From LH-M37 sp032251315 (GTDB lineage Bacteria; Pseudomonadota; Gammaproteobacteria; SZUA-229), in the NCBI GenBank assembly GCA_032251315.1, contig JAVVEE010000026.1, forward strand, positions 1-31,105: a DNA stretch of 31,105 bases, in the 5' to 3' direction. How positions within the stretch are numbered: the stretch's first letter is position 1; each line of letters starts with the position of its first letter. This document shows, piece by piece, positions 24,635 through 31,105 of the stretch. A program made the translations under genes and the position numbers. A model generated the notes under the pieces. It saw nothing but the letters and a program-made list of their open reading frames with translations, was not told where the DNA came from and did not search any database.

Positions 24635-24665
24635 TCGATTGATTTCTTCCAATCAACGATTTTTT
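24635..24665 (+). terminator. Possible rho-independent terminator
   Basis: TCG-A-TTGATT, loop TCTTCC, AATCAA-C-GA forms a stem of nine pairs with one A/C mismatch, followed by six T (24660-24665). It would stop transcription coming from the ATPase/transposase side. The stem is AT-rich, so strength is modest. Confidence 0.45.
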
Positions 24666-24666
24666 A

Positions 24667-25117
24667 GATATATCCAATGCCGCACCCTCCTCATACCTTG
24701 TGCTGTTTAAAATGTGCAAGCATTTTGACTTTATAGCCACAGGTAATGCAAGCATTTATTCGTTTAGGTGCCTGGTTCTGGTTCTGGGTTTGGTTTTTTG
24801 ATTTTGACCTGTTCCCCCTCGTACAACCTGCCTCAGCTTTCGACTTTGGTAGCGGCAATTTGCCATGGATGGCAAATTGAGGTCGGCGAGCGGGATGGCG
24901 AGTCTGACCGACGCGTAGGCAAAGTTGGAAGTTGAGGCTCGCCCGCAGGGCAGGTTGTATTGGGCGGCGTTTTCTTTGGGTACGTTCTTTGTCGCTGTTG
25001 ACAAAGAAAGTACCTCGCCCGTGGGTGCGAATACCCACTACCCATAATGCATCCGATTATTAACACTGGAAGATAAAGCCAAGATCTCTCACATGCGTTC
25101 AAGTTGACAGAGGAAGC
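24667..25117. repeat. Non-coding, palindrome-rich repeat-like region
   Basis: No credible gene lies in these 450 bases. Open frames on the minus strand (to about 25100) are low-complexity (SKSKNQTQNQNQAPKR) or basic and lack ribosome sites. The DNA holds two strong palindromes: AATTTGCCAT-GG-ATGGCAAATT (24857-24878) and GTACGTTCTTTGTC-GCTGTT-GACAAAGAAAGTAC with one mismatch (24980-25013). From memory, similar sequence recurs between genes in gammaproteobacteria and is often mis-annotated as short proteins. I treat it as a dispersed non-coding repeat, unconfirmed. Confidence 0.5.
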
Positions 25118-25274
25118 TTACTGCTTCACCCGATACCCAGTCCTAAACATCCACCCCACTACCCCAATACATATCACCAGAAAACCCAGGCTCACACCCA
25201 CGCTGACATCCGACACTTCAAAAAAACTCCAGCGGAAACCGCTAATGAGATAAACCACCGAGTTGAAGCTGCCG
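25118..25274 (-). pseudogene. Degraded duplicate of the 3' end of the YadH-like permease gene
   Basis: On the minus strand this reads GSFNSVVYLISGFRW, SFFEVSDVSVGVSL, GFLVICIGVVGWMF and RTGYRVKQ-stop, nearly identical to the C-terminus of the intact permease at 27104-27320. Relative to that gene it lacks 16 codons (between GSF and N-S-VVYLISG) and 4 codons (A-M-I-L after VSL), and has scattered substitutions. Both deletions keep the frame. An upstream extension to 25321 would give a 67-residue frame with one membrane helix, but no promoter or ribosome site is evident. With the intact copy it brackets hipBA, so it is probably debris of a duplication or insertion event. Confidence 0.85.
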
Positions 25275-25322
25275 TTAAAGGGTAGCTCTTTATGATTTAA
25301 TTTTACGATATATATACACACA

Positions 25323-25341
25323 GGTATAATACTTATATACC
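25323..25341. promoter_or_regulatory. Candidate HipB operator
   Basis: GGTATA, seven bases (ATACTTA), TATACC is a perfect 6-bp inverted repeat directly upstream of the hipBA -35 hexamers. It has the size and symmetry expected for a dimeric Xre/HipB repressor site, although the arms differ from the E. coli TATCC-N8-GGATA sites. Autoregulation by HipB or HipBA is inferred. Confidence 0.5.
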
Positions 25342-25384
25342 TTGACAGATATATTTGACATATATATCCATACGAATATATTAT
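25342..25384 (+). promoter_or_regulatory. hipBA promoter with tandem -35 hexamers
   Basis: Two perfect TTGACA hexamers lie 13 bases apart (25342-25347 and 25355-25360), each followed by an ATATA tract. From the second, TATATT (25377-25382, 16-base spacing) or TATTAT (25379-25384, 18 bases) serves as -10. Transcription would begin around 25390, about 60 bases before hipB. The surrounding 160 bases are strongly AT-rich compared with the neighbouring genes. Confidence 0.6.
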
Positions 25385-25448
25385 AAAAATATGCCTTTAC
25401 GTATATATTTAACGTTTAACATTTTTTAGATTATATTGGTGCTTATAA

Positions 25449-25694
25449 ATGATGATTCCAGTTACATCACCTGAAGAGCTTGGTCGTGTTCTAAAAATGC
25501 GACGTAAAGAACTCAACCTGACGCAGATCGAGGCTGGGAAAAAATTTAATCTGACACAAAAAACTGTCTCCAATATCGAGAATGGTCGCCCGGGCGTTCA
25601 GCTGGATACACTGTTCAGGCTGATGTCGGCTTTGAATCTGGAAATACATCTACAGCCACGAGATATGCCCTATAAGGGTGAGGCACCCTGGTAA
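25449..25694 (+). CDS. hipB: HipB-like antitoxin / Xre-family repressor
   Basis: An 81-residue DNA-binding protein. The helix-turn-helix is clear in LGRVLKMRRKELNLTQIEAG, then KKFNLTQKTVSNIENGRPGV, with the second recognition helix TQKTVSNIEN. As in E. coli HipB, which is 88 residues, it begins with Met-Met and ends in Trp. HipB neutralises HipA and represses its own operon. The upstream DNA holds an inverted repeat and a strong promoter suited to that role. Its stop TAA shares one base with the hipA start (TAATG), so the pair is translationally coupled. Confidence 0.93.
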   Translation: MMIPVTSPEELGRVLKMRRKELNLTQIEAGKKFNLTQKTVSNIENGRPGVQLDTLFRLMSALNLEIHLQPRDMPYKGEAPW

Positions 25695-27019
25695 TGGCTT
25701 CGTTATTTGTTTTAATGAATGGTCATGAAGTGGGGGTGTATATTCAGCATCGCAGTGGCGCACAGGAGTTTGTCTATAACGAATTATGGCGAATGGCTGA
25801 ATATGCTATTCCCATTTCGTTATCGATGCCATTGACTGAGGCAAAACATAAAGGTGAAGTGGTTTATAATTTTTTTGATAACCTGCTTCCAGATAACAAG
25901 GAAATAAGACAACGTATACAGAAAAGATTTGGAATTAAAACTGATCAGCCATTTGATCTATTAGCAAGCATTGGTCAGGATTGTGTCGGCGCCATCCAGC
26001 TTTTGTCTGAAGCCTCAGCAGCTAATGTAAAGACAATTGAATGCACGCCTGTGAATGAGCATGAAATTGCAGAGAGCCTGAGAAACTATCAAACACGCCC
26101 GCTGGGCATGTCGAAGGATGATGACTTTCGAATCTCGTTAGCAGGTGCACAGGAGAAGACCGCTTTTCTTTGGTATGACGAAAAGTGGCAACGCCCCGTG
26201 GGTTCAACACCTACAACGCATATATTCAAACAGCCCATCGGACATATCGAGCATGCGGGCATAGATTTAACCGAAAGCGTTAAAAACGAATGGTTGTGCC
26301 TGGAAATAGTACGTGCTTTTGGGCTGCCAGTGGCAAACGCTGAAATCCAGACTTTTGAAGACAGGGAGGTGCTGATAGTCGAGCGCTTTGATCGGGTATT
26401 CGCCGATGATCAAACATGGATTATTCGCCTTCCACAGGAGGACATGTGTCAGGCACTTGGATTTCCGCCTGCATTAAAATATGAGTCCGATCAAGGACCC
26501 GGCATAGCCAGAATAATGGAATTACTTCGCTCTTCAATGTCGCCCGAAAAAGATCGAAGACAATTTATGCAAACGCTCTTCCTGTTCTGGATAATGGCAG
26601 CGATTGATGGCCATGCAAAAAACTTCAGTGTTTTACTGCTTAATAGGGGTCGCTTTAGAATTACGCCAGTTTACGATGTAATGTCAGCCTATCCTGTCAC
26701 CAGTAAACGCCAGATTGAACTTAAGAGCATTAAGATGGCAATGGCGCTGCATGGAAAGAATACACATTATAAGCATCATGAAATAATGCCCAGGCACTGG
26801 CTTGATGAAGCAAAGCGGGTTCATTTTCCTGAAGCTGAAATGATGGCCATAATGGAAAAAACCACCAGCGAACTTGATGCTGTCGTTGAGCAGGTAGCAG
26901 CAAAACTGCCAAAGGATTTTCCTGATGATATATCAGGCCCTATTTTCGAAGGCATGAAAATCAGTAGTGATAAAGTGCAACGCTATTTAAAAGAAGAGGC
27001 GGGAGGCCTGGATGAGTGA
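25694..27019 (+). CDS. hipA: HipA-type serine/threonine kinase toxin
   Basis: A 441-residue protein, almost the same length as E. coli HipA (440). It contains DDFRISLAGAQEKTAFLW (autophosphorylated Ser at 148, equivalent to Ser150), PTTHIFKQPIG (ATP-binding Lys179), IVERFDR, RLPQEDMCQALG, the catalytic loop DGHAKNFS (Asp305, Asn310) and the metal-binding Asp328 in PVYDVMSAYP. E. coli HipA phosphorylates glutamyl-tRNA synthetase, halting translation and promoting persistence; the same target is probable here. All kinase residues appear intact, so the toxin should be active. Base composition is more AT-rich than the flanking genes, suggesting horizontal acquisition. It ends 84 bases before the convergent permease gene. 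Confidence 0.95.
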   Translation: MASLFVLMNGHEVGVYIQHRSGAQEFVYNELWRMAEYAIPISLSMPLTEAKHKGEVVYNFFDNLLPDNKEIRQRIQKRFGIKTDQPFDLLASIGQDCVGAIQLLSEASAANVKTIECTPVNEHEIAESLRNYQTRPLGMSKDDDFRISLAGAQEKTAFLWYDEKWQRPVGSTPTTHIFKQPIGHIEHAGIDLTESVKNEWLCLEIVRAFGLPVANAEIQTFEDREVLIVERFDRVFADDQTWIIRLPQEDMCQALGFPPALKYESDQGPGIARIMELLRSSMSPEKDRRQFMQTLFLFWIMAAIDGHAKNFSVLLLNRGRFRITPVYDVMSAYPVTSKRQIELKSIKMAMALHGKNTHYKHHEIMPRHWLDEAKRVHFPEAEMMAIMEKTTSELDAVVEQVAAKLPKDFPDDISGPIFEGMKISSDKVQRYLKEEAGGLDE

Positions 27020-27103
27020 GTGGCTATGAGAGCGGGCTTGAATGATTTTTGTAATCAAGGAAATTTGGATGTAGCTACAACACAACCTACCATTACTTCA
27101 AAC

Positions 27104-27865
27104 CTACTGCTTCACCCGATATCCCGTTCTGAACATCCACCCCACTATCCCGATACATATCACCAGAAAACCCAGAATCATCGCCAGACTTACGCCCACG
27201 CTGACATCCGACACTTCAAAGAAACTCCAGCGGAAACCGCTGATGAGATAGACCACCGGATTGAACAGGGTCACCGTCTGCCAGAACGGTGGCAGCATGC
27301 TCACTGAGTAGAAGCTGCCGCCGAGGAAGACCAGCGGGGTGATCACCAGCAGCGGGATGACCTGTAGTTTTTCAAAGTCATTCGCCCACAGGCCGATGAT
27401 GAAGCCGAACAGGCTGAATGAGATGCAGGTGAGGATTAAAAAAGTGACCATCCAGAATGGATGCGCAATTTGCAAATCGACAAAGAAACTGGCGGTGAGC
27501 AGGATGATGATGCCGATGATCAGCGATTTGGTGGCGGCGGCGCCGACATAGCCGATGAGTATTTCATAATGGGAGATGGGTGCGGAATGGATCTCGTAAA
27601 TGGTGCCGGTAAATTTCGGGAAAAAAATGCCGAACGAGGCGTTGGCGATGCTCTGGGTGAGCAGTGACAGCATGGTCAGGCCCGGCACGATGAACAGGCC
27701 GTAAGAAACGCCGTCGATGCTCGGGATGCGGGAGCCGATGGCCGAACCAAAGACGATAAAGTACAGGCAGGTGGAGATCACCGGTGAGGCCAGGCTCTGG
27801 AACAGGGTCTCCCAGGCGCGCAGCATTTCCTGGAGGAAGATGACTTTGATCGCCTGATAATTCAA
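27104..27865 (-). CDS. ABC-2 type transporter permease (YadH-like)
   Basis: A 253-residue membrane protein with about six hydrophobic segments. It opens MNYQAIKVIFLQEMLRAWET and contains FGSAIGSRIPSIDGVSYGLF, IVPGLTMLSLLTQSIANASF and, in the second half, LGGSFYSVSMLPPFWQTVTL followed by NPVVYLISGFRWSFF. These are the marks of the YadH/NodJ group of ABC-2 permeases. Its start overlaps the ATPase gene stop by 4 bases. Substrate is unknown. The last 217 bases of the gene have a degraded copy at 25118-25274, on the other side of hipBA; the intact copy shows no damage. Confidence 0.93.
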   Translation of the reverse strand: MNYQAIKVIFLQEMLRAWETLFQSLASPVISTCLYFIVFGSAIGSRIPSIDGVSYGLFIVPGLTMLSLLTQSIANASFGIFFPKFTGTIYEIHSAPISHYEILIGYVGAAATKSLIIGIIILLTASFFVDLQIAHPFWMVTFLILTCISFSLFGFIIGLWANDFEKLQVIPLLVITPLVFLGGSFYSVSMLPPFWQTVTLFNPVVYLISGFRWSFFEVSDVSVGVSLAMILGFLVICIGIVGWMFRTGYRVKQ

Positions 27866-28833
27866 GACTGCGCTCCGGTTAGATCGACGGGTTTTCTAGC
27901 CGCCGGCTGGTGGCCGTGTTTGACCAGGTCGACAAAAATATCTTCCAGCGAACTCTGCTTGATCTGCATATCCTTGAGCAGCAGGCCGGCGCTTTGAATG
28001 GCGCCCAGCATGTCGGTGATGCCTGTGCTATCGCTCATGGTGTCGTAGGTATAGGTGAGTTGTTCGCCATTCTCGGATAATTCCAGATCGTAACCGGCCA
28101 GTGTCGCCGGTAGCAGTGTGGCGGCCTGCTTTAACTCGACGATCAGTTGTTTCTTGCCCAGGTTGCGCATCAGCGCCTGCTTGTCTTCGACCAGTAATAA
28201 TTCACCCTTGTTGATGACGCCGATGCGGTCGGCAATTTCTTCGGCCTCTTCGATGTAGTGCGTGGTGAGGATGATGGTGACGCCCGAGGCGCGCAGCCGC
28301 CGCACGATATTCCACATGTCCTTGCGCAGTTCGACATCGACACCCGCAGTCGGCTCATCGAGGAACAGTATTTTGGGCTCATGCGACAGGGCTTTGGCAA
28401 TCAGTACCCGGCGTTTCATGCCGCCGGACAGGGCCCTGAGCTCGCTGTCTTTTTTGTCGAACAGCGAAAGGTCTTTGAGCAGCTGTTCGAGATAGGCGTT
28501 GTTTTTCTTTTTGCCAAACAGGCCGCGGCTGAAACACACGGTATTCCACACGGTATCAAACTGGCCGAGGGTGAGTTCCTGTGGCACCAGGCCGATCATT
28601 GCGCGGGTTTGACGGTAATGGGTGACATTGTCAAAACCGCTCACGCTGACCGTGCCGGTGCTGGGGGTGACGATGCCGCAGATGATCGAGATCAAGGTGG
28701 TTTTGCCGGCGCCATTGGGCCCGAGCAGGGCCAGGATTTCGCCCTCGGCAATATCAAGACTAACGTGCTTCAGGGCCTGAAAACCGGACTGATAAATTTT
28801 GGACAGATTTTTGATGGAGACGATTAGTGACAT
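27862..28833 (-). CDS. ABC transporter ATP-binding protein (YadG-like)
   Basis: A 323-residue ATPase with Walker A GPNGAGKTTL (about 38-47), a Q-loop region GLVPQELTLGQFD, the signature LSGGMKRRVLIAKAL, Walker B ILFLDEPTAGVD and the switch His in LTTHYIEEAEE. A C-terminal extension of about 100 residues follows, with LEDIFVDLVKHGH, usual for drug/lipid-exporter-type ATPases such as YadG. It is the first gene of a two-gene operon with the permease and should energise it. The exported substrate is not visible from sequence. Confidence 0.95.
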   Translation of the reverse strand: MSLIVSIKNLSKIYQSGFQALKHVSLDIAEGEILALLGPNGAGKTTLISIICGIVTPSTGTVSVSGFDNVTHYRQTRAMIGLVPQELTLGQFDTVWNTVCFSRGLFGKKKNNAYLEQLLKDLSLFDKKDSELRALSGGMKRRVLIAKALSHEPKILFLDEPTAGVDVELRKDMWNIVRRLRASGVTIILTTHYIEEAEEIADRIGVINKGELLLVEDKQALMRNLGKKQLIVELKQAATLLPATLAGYDLELSENGEQLTYTYDTMSDSTGITDMLGAIQSAGLLLKDMQIKQSSLEDIFVDLVKHGHQPAARKPVDLTGAQS

Positions 28834-28874
28834 CGTGCTGATTTTACGTTGTTTTGTGTCAGGCGTATTCTGAA

Positions 28875-28939
28875 ATCACAGCCGGGGCCGAAACAGAGTC
28901 GTTTTTAATGTTAATGAATACTGTGATCCGACCCCGGCT
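28875..28939. repeat. Interlocked inverted-repeat element upstream of YadG-like gene
   Basis: Two inverted repeats cross each other: ATCACAG (28875-28881) with CTGTGAT (28921-28927), and AGCCGGGG (28880-28887) with CCCCGGCT (28932-28939). Only one pairing can form fully at a time. On the minus strand the element starts AGCCGGGGTCGGATCACAG, similar in style to repeats found beside RAYT transposases. It occupies most of the 168-base gap between the YadG-like and methyltransferase genes. Confidence 0.5.
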
Positions 28940-29001
28940 AGGGGCATCGAGCTAGAGGGAGGCCTGCTAAAGAAAAGCAGGGAGAATATGCGTTCCATTT
29001 A

Positions 29002-30531
29002 TCACACGCCGCATCCCGGCTTACGTGCCCAGATTTCGTACAGGCTACCGAAGGCATCGGGATGCCGCAATTCAAATGAATGCCAGGCGGCAAGATTGCG
29101 TGTTTCCGAAGCATCGGGATATCGCGTCCAATACTGATTCCTTACGTAATCCGGCCGCTCCAGACCCCGGAACTCAAGCTCAAGGGCCGCAAGATATTCG
29201 CCCAGCTGCGGCACCGTAAAGCGATGCTCAAGGGGATGGAACAACAGGTCCTTGCAGCGATTAAGATCAAAAAAATCCCAGCGCAATGACAGGCGCTCAT
29301 CAATTGCAGCCGGGTCGTCCTGCATCATTCTGTACCGCTTGGCGCGTATTTCGTCATCCGTGGCATCCGGCGCAAGCTGATATTTCTCCCGGAAATTCAT
29401 AATTTGCCGACGCGCCAGCTCGCTATAGAGGGAAAGGTGCACAATGCCACCATCGCGCGCACTGCTGACCAGCGCCCTGCCACCTTCAAGCGGGTCTTTC
29501 AAATGATGCAGCACGCCGGTGCATTCGACAATATCAAAATATTTTTCATACTGATACAGATCCAGTAAATCCATCTGCATAAATCGAATATTGGTAATGC
29601 CTAACTTGCGCGCCATGCGCGTGGCATAGGCGATGCTGGCCTTGCTCAGGTCAATGGCAAGAATCTCAGCCAGGTTCCCATAACTCATGGCATATTGGAT
29701 AACCTTATTACCTGTGCCACAACCCGCCACCAGCACCTTGAATGGTCTGTCTACAAAATCAATCTCCTGCTCATCGAAGAACTCTGCTAACCGGTTGCGC
29801 CTTACCGGCGGCGAGGGCATTTCCAGATGAATCCAGCGGGGATAGGGATAGGCTTCATAATTATCGGCGATCATTCTTGATGTGCTGTTATGGATAGCAC
29901 CATCGGCACTCTCGATTGAATTCTTAATCGCTTGTTCTTCTTCATAATCATCAAGGTAGGAATTCAGCAGTTTTTCCAGCGTGGCGGGCATGGCTGTAAC
30001 CGATTGCAAAAAAGTATTTTTATCCACCCCGGGTGCCGGCAGTTCATTGAGCCGTACATACATTGCGACCTGAGCGACAATACTCCATTGGACCGGTGAA
30101 GCGGGATCAGCAGAAACGATTTTCTGCTTAAGCGTTGCCAGACGTTCACGCTCAGATTCTGTCACAAGCCAGACATATTCGTTATTAATGGCCTGCTGAA
30201 TCATACTGGTAATAAATTCCTGCATGACCGGCTCCTCAAGCATTCTCGTATCGGCGTACAGAATTTGCCGGCGAATTTCTGTCAGCAAAAACTCCGCCGG
30301 AATATCCGTATTAATGTGGTTGCGCAAATCCTCGTGCAAGTCAGGATTGCTGAGAAGATTTTTTCCCGGTCCAAACAGTATGCAGCGCGCCGACCTTTTC
30401 CAGCTTTGTTCCTGCCCCAGCTCAATTACGGCGGTTAATGACGTGCGCCTGAACAGCTTGCGCAAAACCAGTGCTATTGGAGAACGTCGGATAGCGAGCT
30501 TAACAGTATGTTCTAATTGCTGGTTTAACAT
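29002..30531 (-). CDS. Class I SAM-dependent methyltransferase with long N-terminal region
   Basis: A 509-residue protein. Residues 1-220 are largely helical and unfamiliar. A linker motif NYEAYPYPRW (about 224-233) is followed by a methyltransferase domain: motif I VLVAGCGTGNKVIQYA (about 266-281), the acidic residue ending motif II in EILAIDLSKASIAYATRMA, RFMQMDLLDL and FDIVECTGVLHHLKDP. The C-terminal region has LFHPLEHRFTVPQLGEYL. Proteins with the N-Y-E-x-Y-P-Y-P-R-W motif and this domain are often uncharacterised or fused to TPR or glycosyltransferase modules. No signal peptide or membrane helix is seen. GAGGGCGG lies 5 bases before the ATG. Substrate is unknown. Confidence 0.85.
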   Translation of the reverse strand: MLNQQLEHTVKLAIRRSPIALVLRKLFRRTSLTAVIELGQEQSWKRSARCILFGPGKNLLSNPDLHEDLRNHINTDIPAEFLLTEIRRQILYADTRMLEEPVMQEFITSMIQQAINNEYVWLVTESERERLATLKQKIVSADPASPVQWSIVAQVAMYVRLNELPAPGVDKNTFLQSVTAMPATLEKLLNSYLDDYEEEQAIKNSIESADGAIHNSTSRMIADNYEAYPYPRWIHLEMPSPPVRRNRLAEFFDEQEIDFVDRPFKVLVAGCGTGNKVIQYAMSYGNLAEILAIDLSKASIAYATRMARKLGITNIRFMQMDLLDLYQYEKYFDIVECTGVLHHLKDPLEGGRALVSSARDGGIVHLSLYSELARRQIMNFREKYQLAPDATDDEIRAKRYRMMQDDPAAIDERLSLRWDFFDLNRCKDLLFHPLEHRFTVPQLGEYLAALELEFRGLERPDYVRNQYWTRYPDASETRNLAAWHSFELRHPDAFGSLYEIWARKPGCGV

Positions 30532-30827
30532 GATCCGCCCTCAGAAAATTTGTGGGTAAAATCGCCGTGCTGCCGAATGGGAAAAATGAAAAACAATCCA
30601 GCACCACGCTTAGGCTGGAAGCATATAGAATACAATCAAAGGCACTCCTAAATCACATACAAAATCGCTTTCTTTTTTTGTTTAGGAAAAATTATGTGGT
30701 TGGTAAATTTGACTTCAAAGGACGCCAGATTGCCATAAGAGCGTAGTGCTTCACCTTTTTTATGCGATAGCATGAAATTTAAAAGTGTTTTTAAATTACA
30801 AAATACATCCTTTATTTTGCCGTTACT

Positions 30828-30859
30828 CCACCCGTCCATGGGTTTCGCCCTACGGGTGG
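30828..30859. repeat. 8-bp inverted repeat with 16-base loop
   Basis: CCACCCGT (30828-30835) and ACGGGTGG (30852-30859) pair exactly, enclosing CCATGGGTTTCGCCCT, which can form a small internal GGG/CCC stem. It looks like a dispersed palindromic repeat and has no T-tract. Confidence 0.5.
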
Positions 30860-30876
30860 TGTATATAACGCACGCT

Positions 30877-30899
30877 CTAATTCGATCCAGTCGAATTAG
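30877..30899. repeat. Perfect 9-bp hairpin
   Basis: CTAATTCGA, loop TCCAG, TCGAATTAG. No U-tract follows, so terminator function is unlikely. The loop is short and the stem perfect, suggesting selection for structure or a repeat unit. Confidence 0.5.
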
Positions 30900-31105
30900 T
30901 CGGGCCAGTCATAAAGCGGCTGTTAAATATTACAAATGCCTTCCATGGTATTTTCCCCGATGAGGCTAGCCTAAAATCAGCTATTCAAATTCATTTCATC
31001 CTTAGGTTCGTTACTAACAAAACGCATCGAAAGGATACCCTTCAATCAAGACCGTCAGCAGCAGGGATGCTGCTGCCGAGCGTACACGGATGTATTCTCA
31101 TCGCG

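Larger units (their letters stand above)
30532..31105. other. Gene-free, hairpin-rich tail of the window
   Basis: No convincing gene was found on either strand; open frames of 60-65 codons lack ribosome sites and family-like sequence. Three hairpins stand out: CCACCCGT/ACGGGTGG (30828-30835 with 30852-30859), CTAATTCGA-TCCAG-TCGAATTAG (30877-30899) and CAGCAGC/GCTGCTG (31056-31062 with 31069-31075). The 30540-30820 stretch is AT-rich and featureless to me. The region may be an intergenic repeat cluster or decayed DNA next to a gene beyond the right edge. Confidence 0.5.

Noticed and set aside
24691..25102. Overlapping minus-strand open frames of 82-115 codons
   Set aside because: Low-complexity and Arg/Pro/Ser-rich products in a palindrome-rich block without ribosome sites; better explained as a non-coding repeat.
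25342..25366. Short CRISPR-like repeat array in the hipBA upstream region
   Set aside because: Only two copies of TTGACA-N-ATATA, 13 bases apart; they read as promoter hexamers, with no repeat-spacer pattern.
27020..27307. Open frame directly after hipA that could be a third operon gene
   Set aside because: It is antisense to the 3' end of the YadH-like permease, and its His/Thr/Pro-rich product has no family pattern.

Overview
The window looks like chromosomal DNA from a gammaproteobacterium. The evidence is the housekeeping gene content: mutM, rpmB/rpmG, folB/folK, yaaA, midA, uppP and a long HD-domain Cca. DsrC/TusA-type sulfur-relay relatives and a long transaldolase fit a lineage related to sulfur-oxidising or chemolithotrophic groups, but I cannot place it more exactly. 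No rRNA, tRNA, CRISPR array or prophage was recognised.

Layout. 1-5152 (minus strand): a compact operon reading ABC ATPase, ABC-2 permease, GldG-like protein, DUF4340 protein, mutM and a macro-domain protein cut by the window edge. 5413-7194 (plus): an EAL-CBS-GGDEF cyclic-di-GMP protein, convergent with a B12-binding radical SAM protein (7208-8707). 8891-9217: a DsrC/TusE-like protein behind a Fur-box-like site, ended by a strong bidirectional terminator shared with rpmB-rpmG (9295-9711, minus). 9893-11807 (plus): folB, folK, yaaA and a TusA-like protein. 11986-15328: transaldolase, a small unknown protein, a frameshifted gene remnant and a lipoprotein. 15383-16802 (minus): a phosphoesterase and a pteridine-reductase-like SDR. 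16902-19365 (plus): midA, uppP and a VanZ-like protein. 19397-21861 (minus): cca and a CPA2 antiporter. 22260-24320: a CPH-type (CopB-like) copper ATPase with a His-rich N-terminus.

The accessory part is 24.3-31.1 kb. It starts with a truncated REP-associated (RAYT-type) transposase and palindrome-rich non-coding repeats. A complete hipB-hipA toxin-antitoxin operon follows (25449-27019), lying in an AT-rich patch. It sits between a degraded copy of the 3' end of a YadH-like ABC permease gene (25118-25274) and the intact gene (27104-27865). The matching YadG-like ATPase gene, a repeat with interlocked inverted arms, a large SAM-dependent methyltransferase and a gene-free, hairpin-rich tail complete the window.

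The most unusual points are the hipBA module bracketed by a duplicated gene end, two sulfur-carrier relatives that each lack a normally conserved active-site feature (DsrC CysA changed to Ser; TusA CPxP motif lost), and a probable frameshifted gene at 13868-14205. I saw no convincing wholly new multi-gene system. All functional names come from reading motifs, without database searches.
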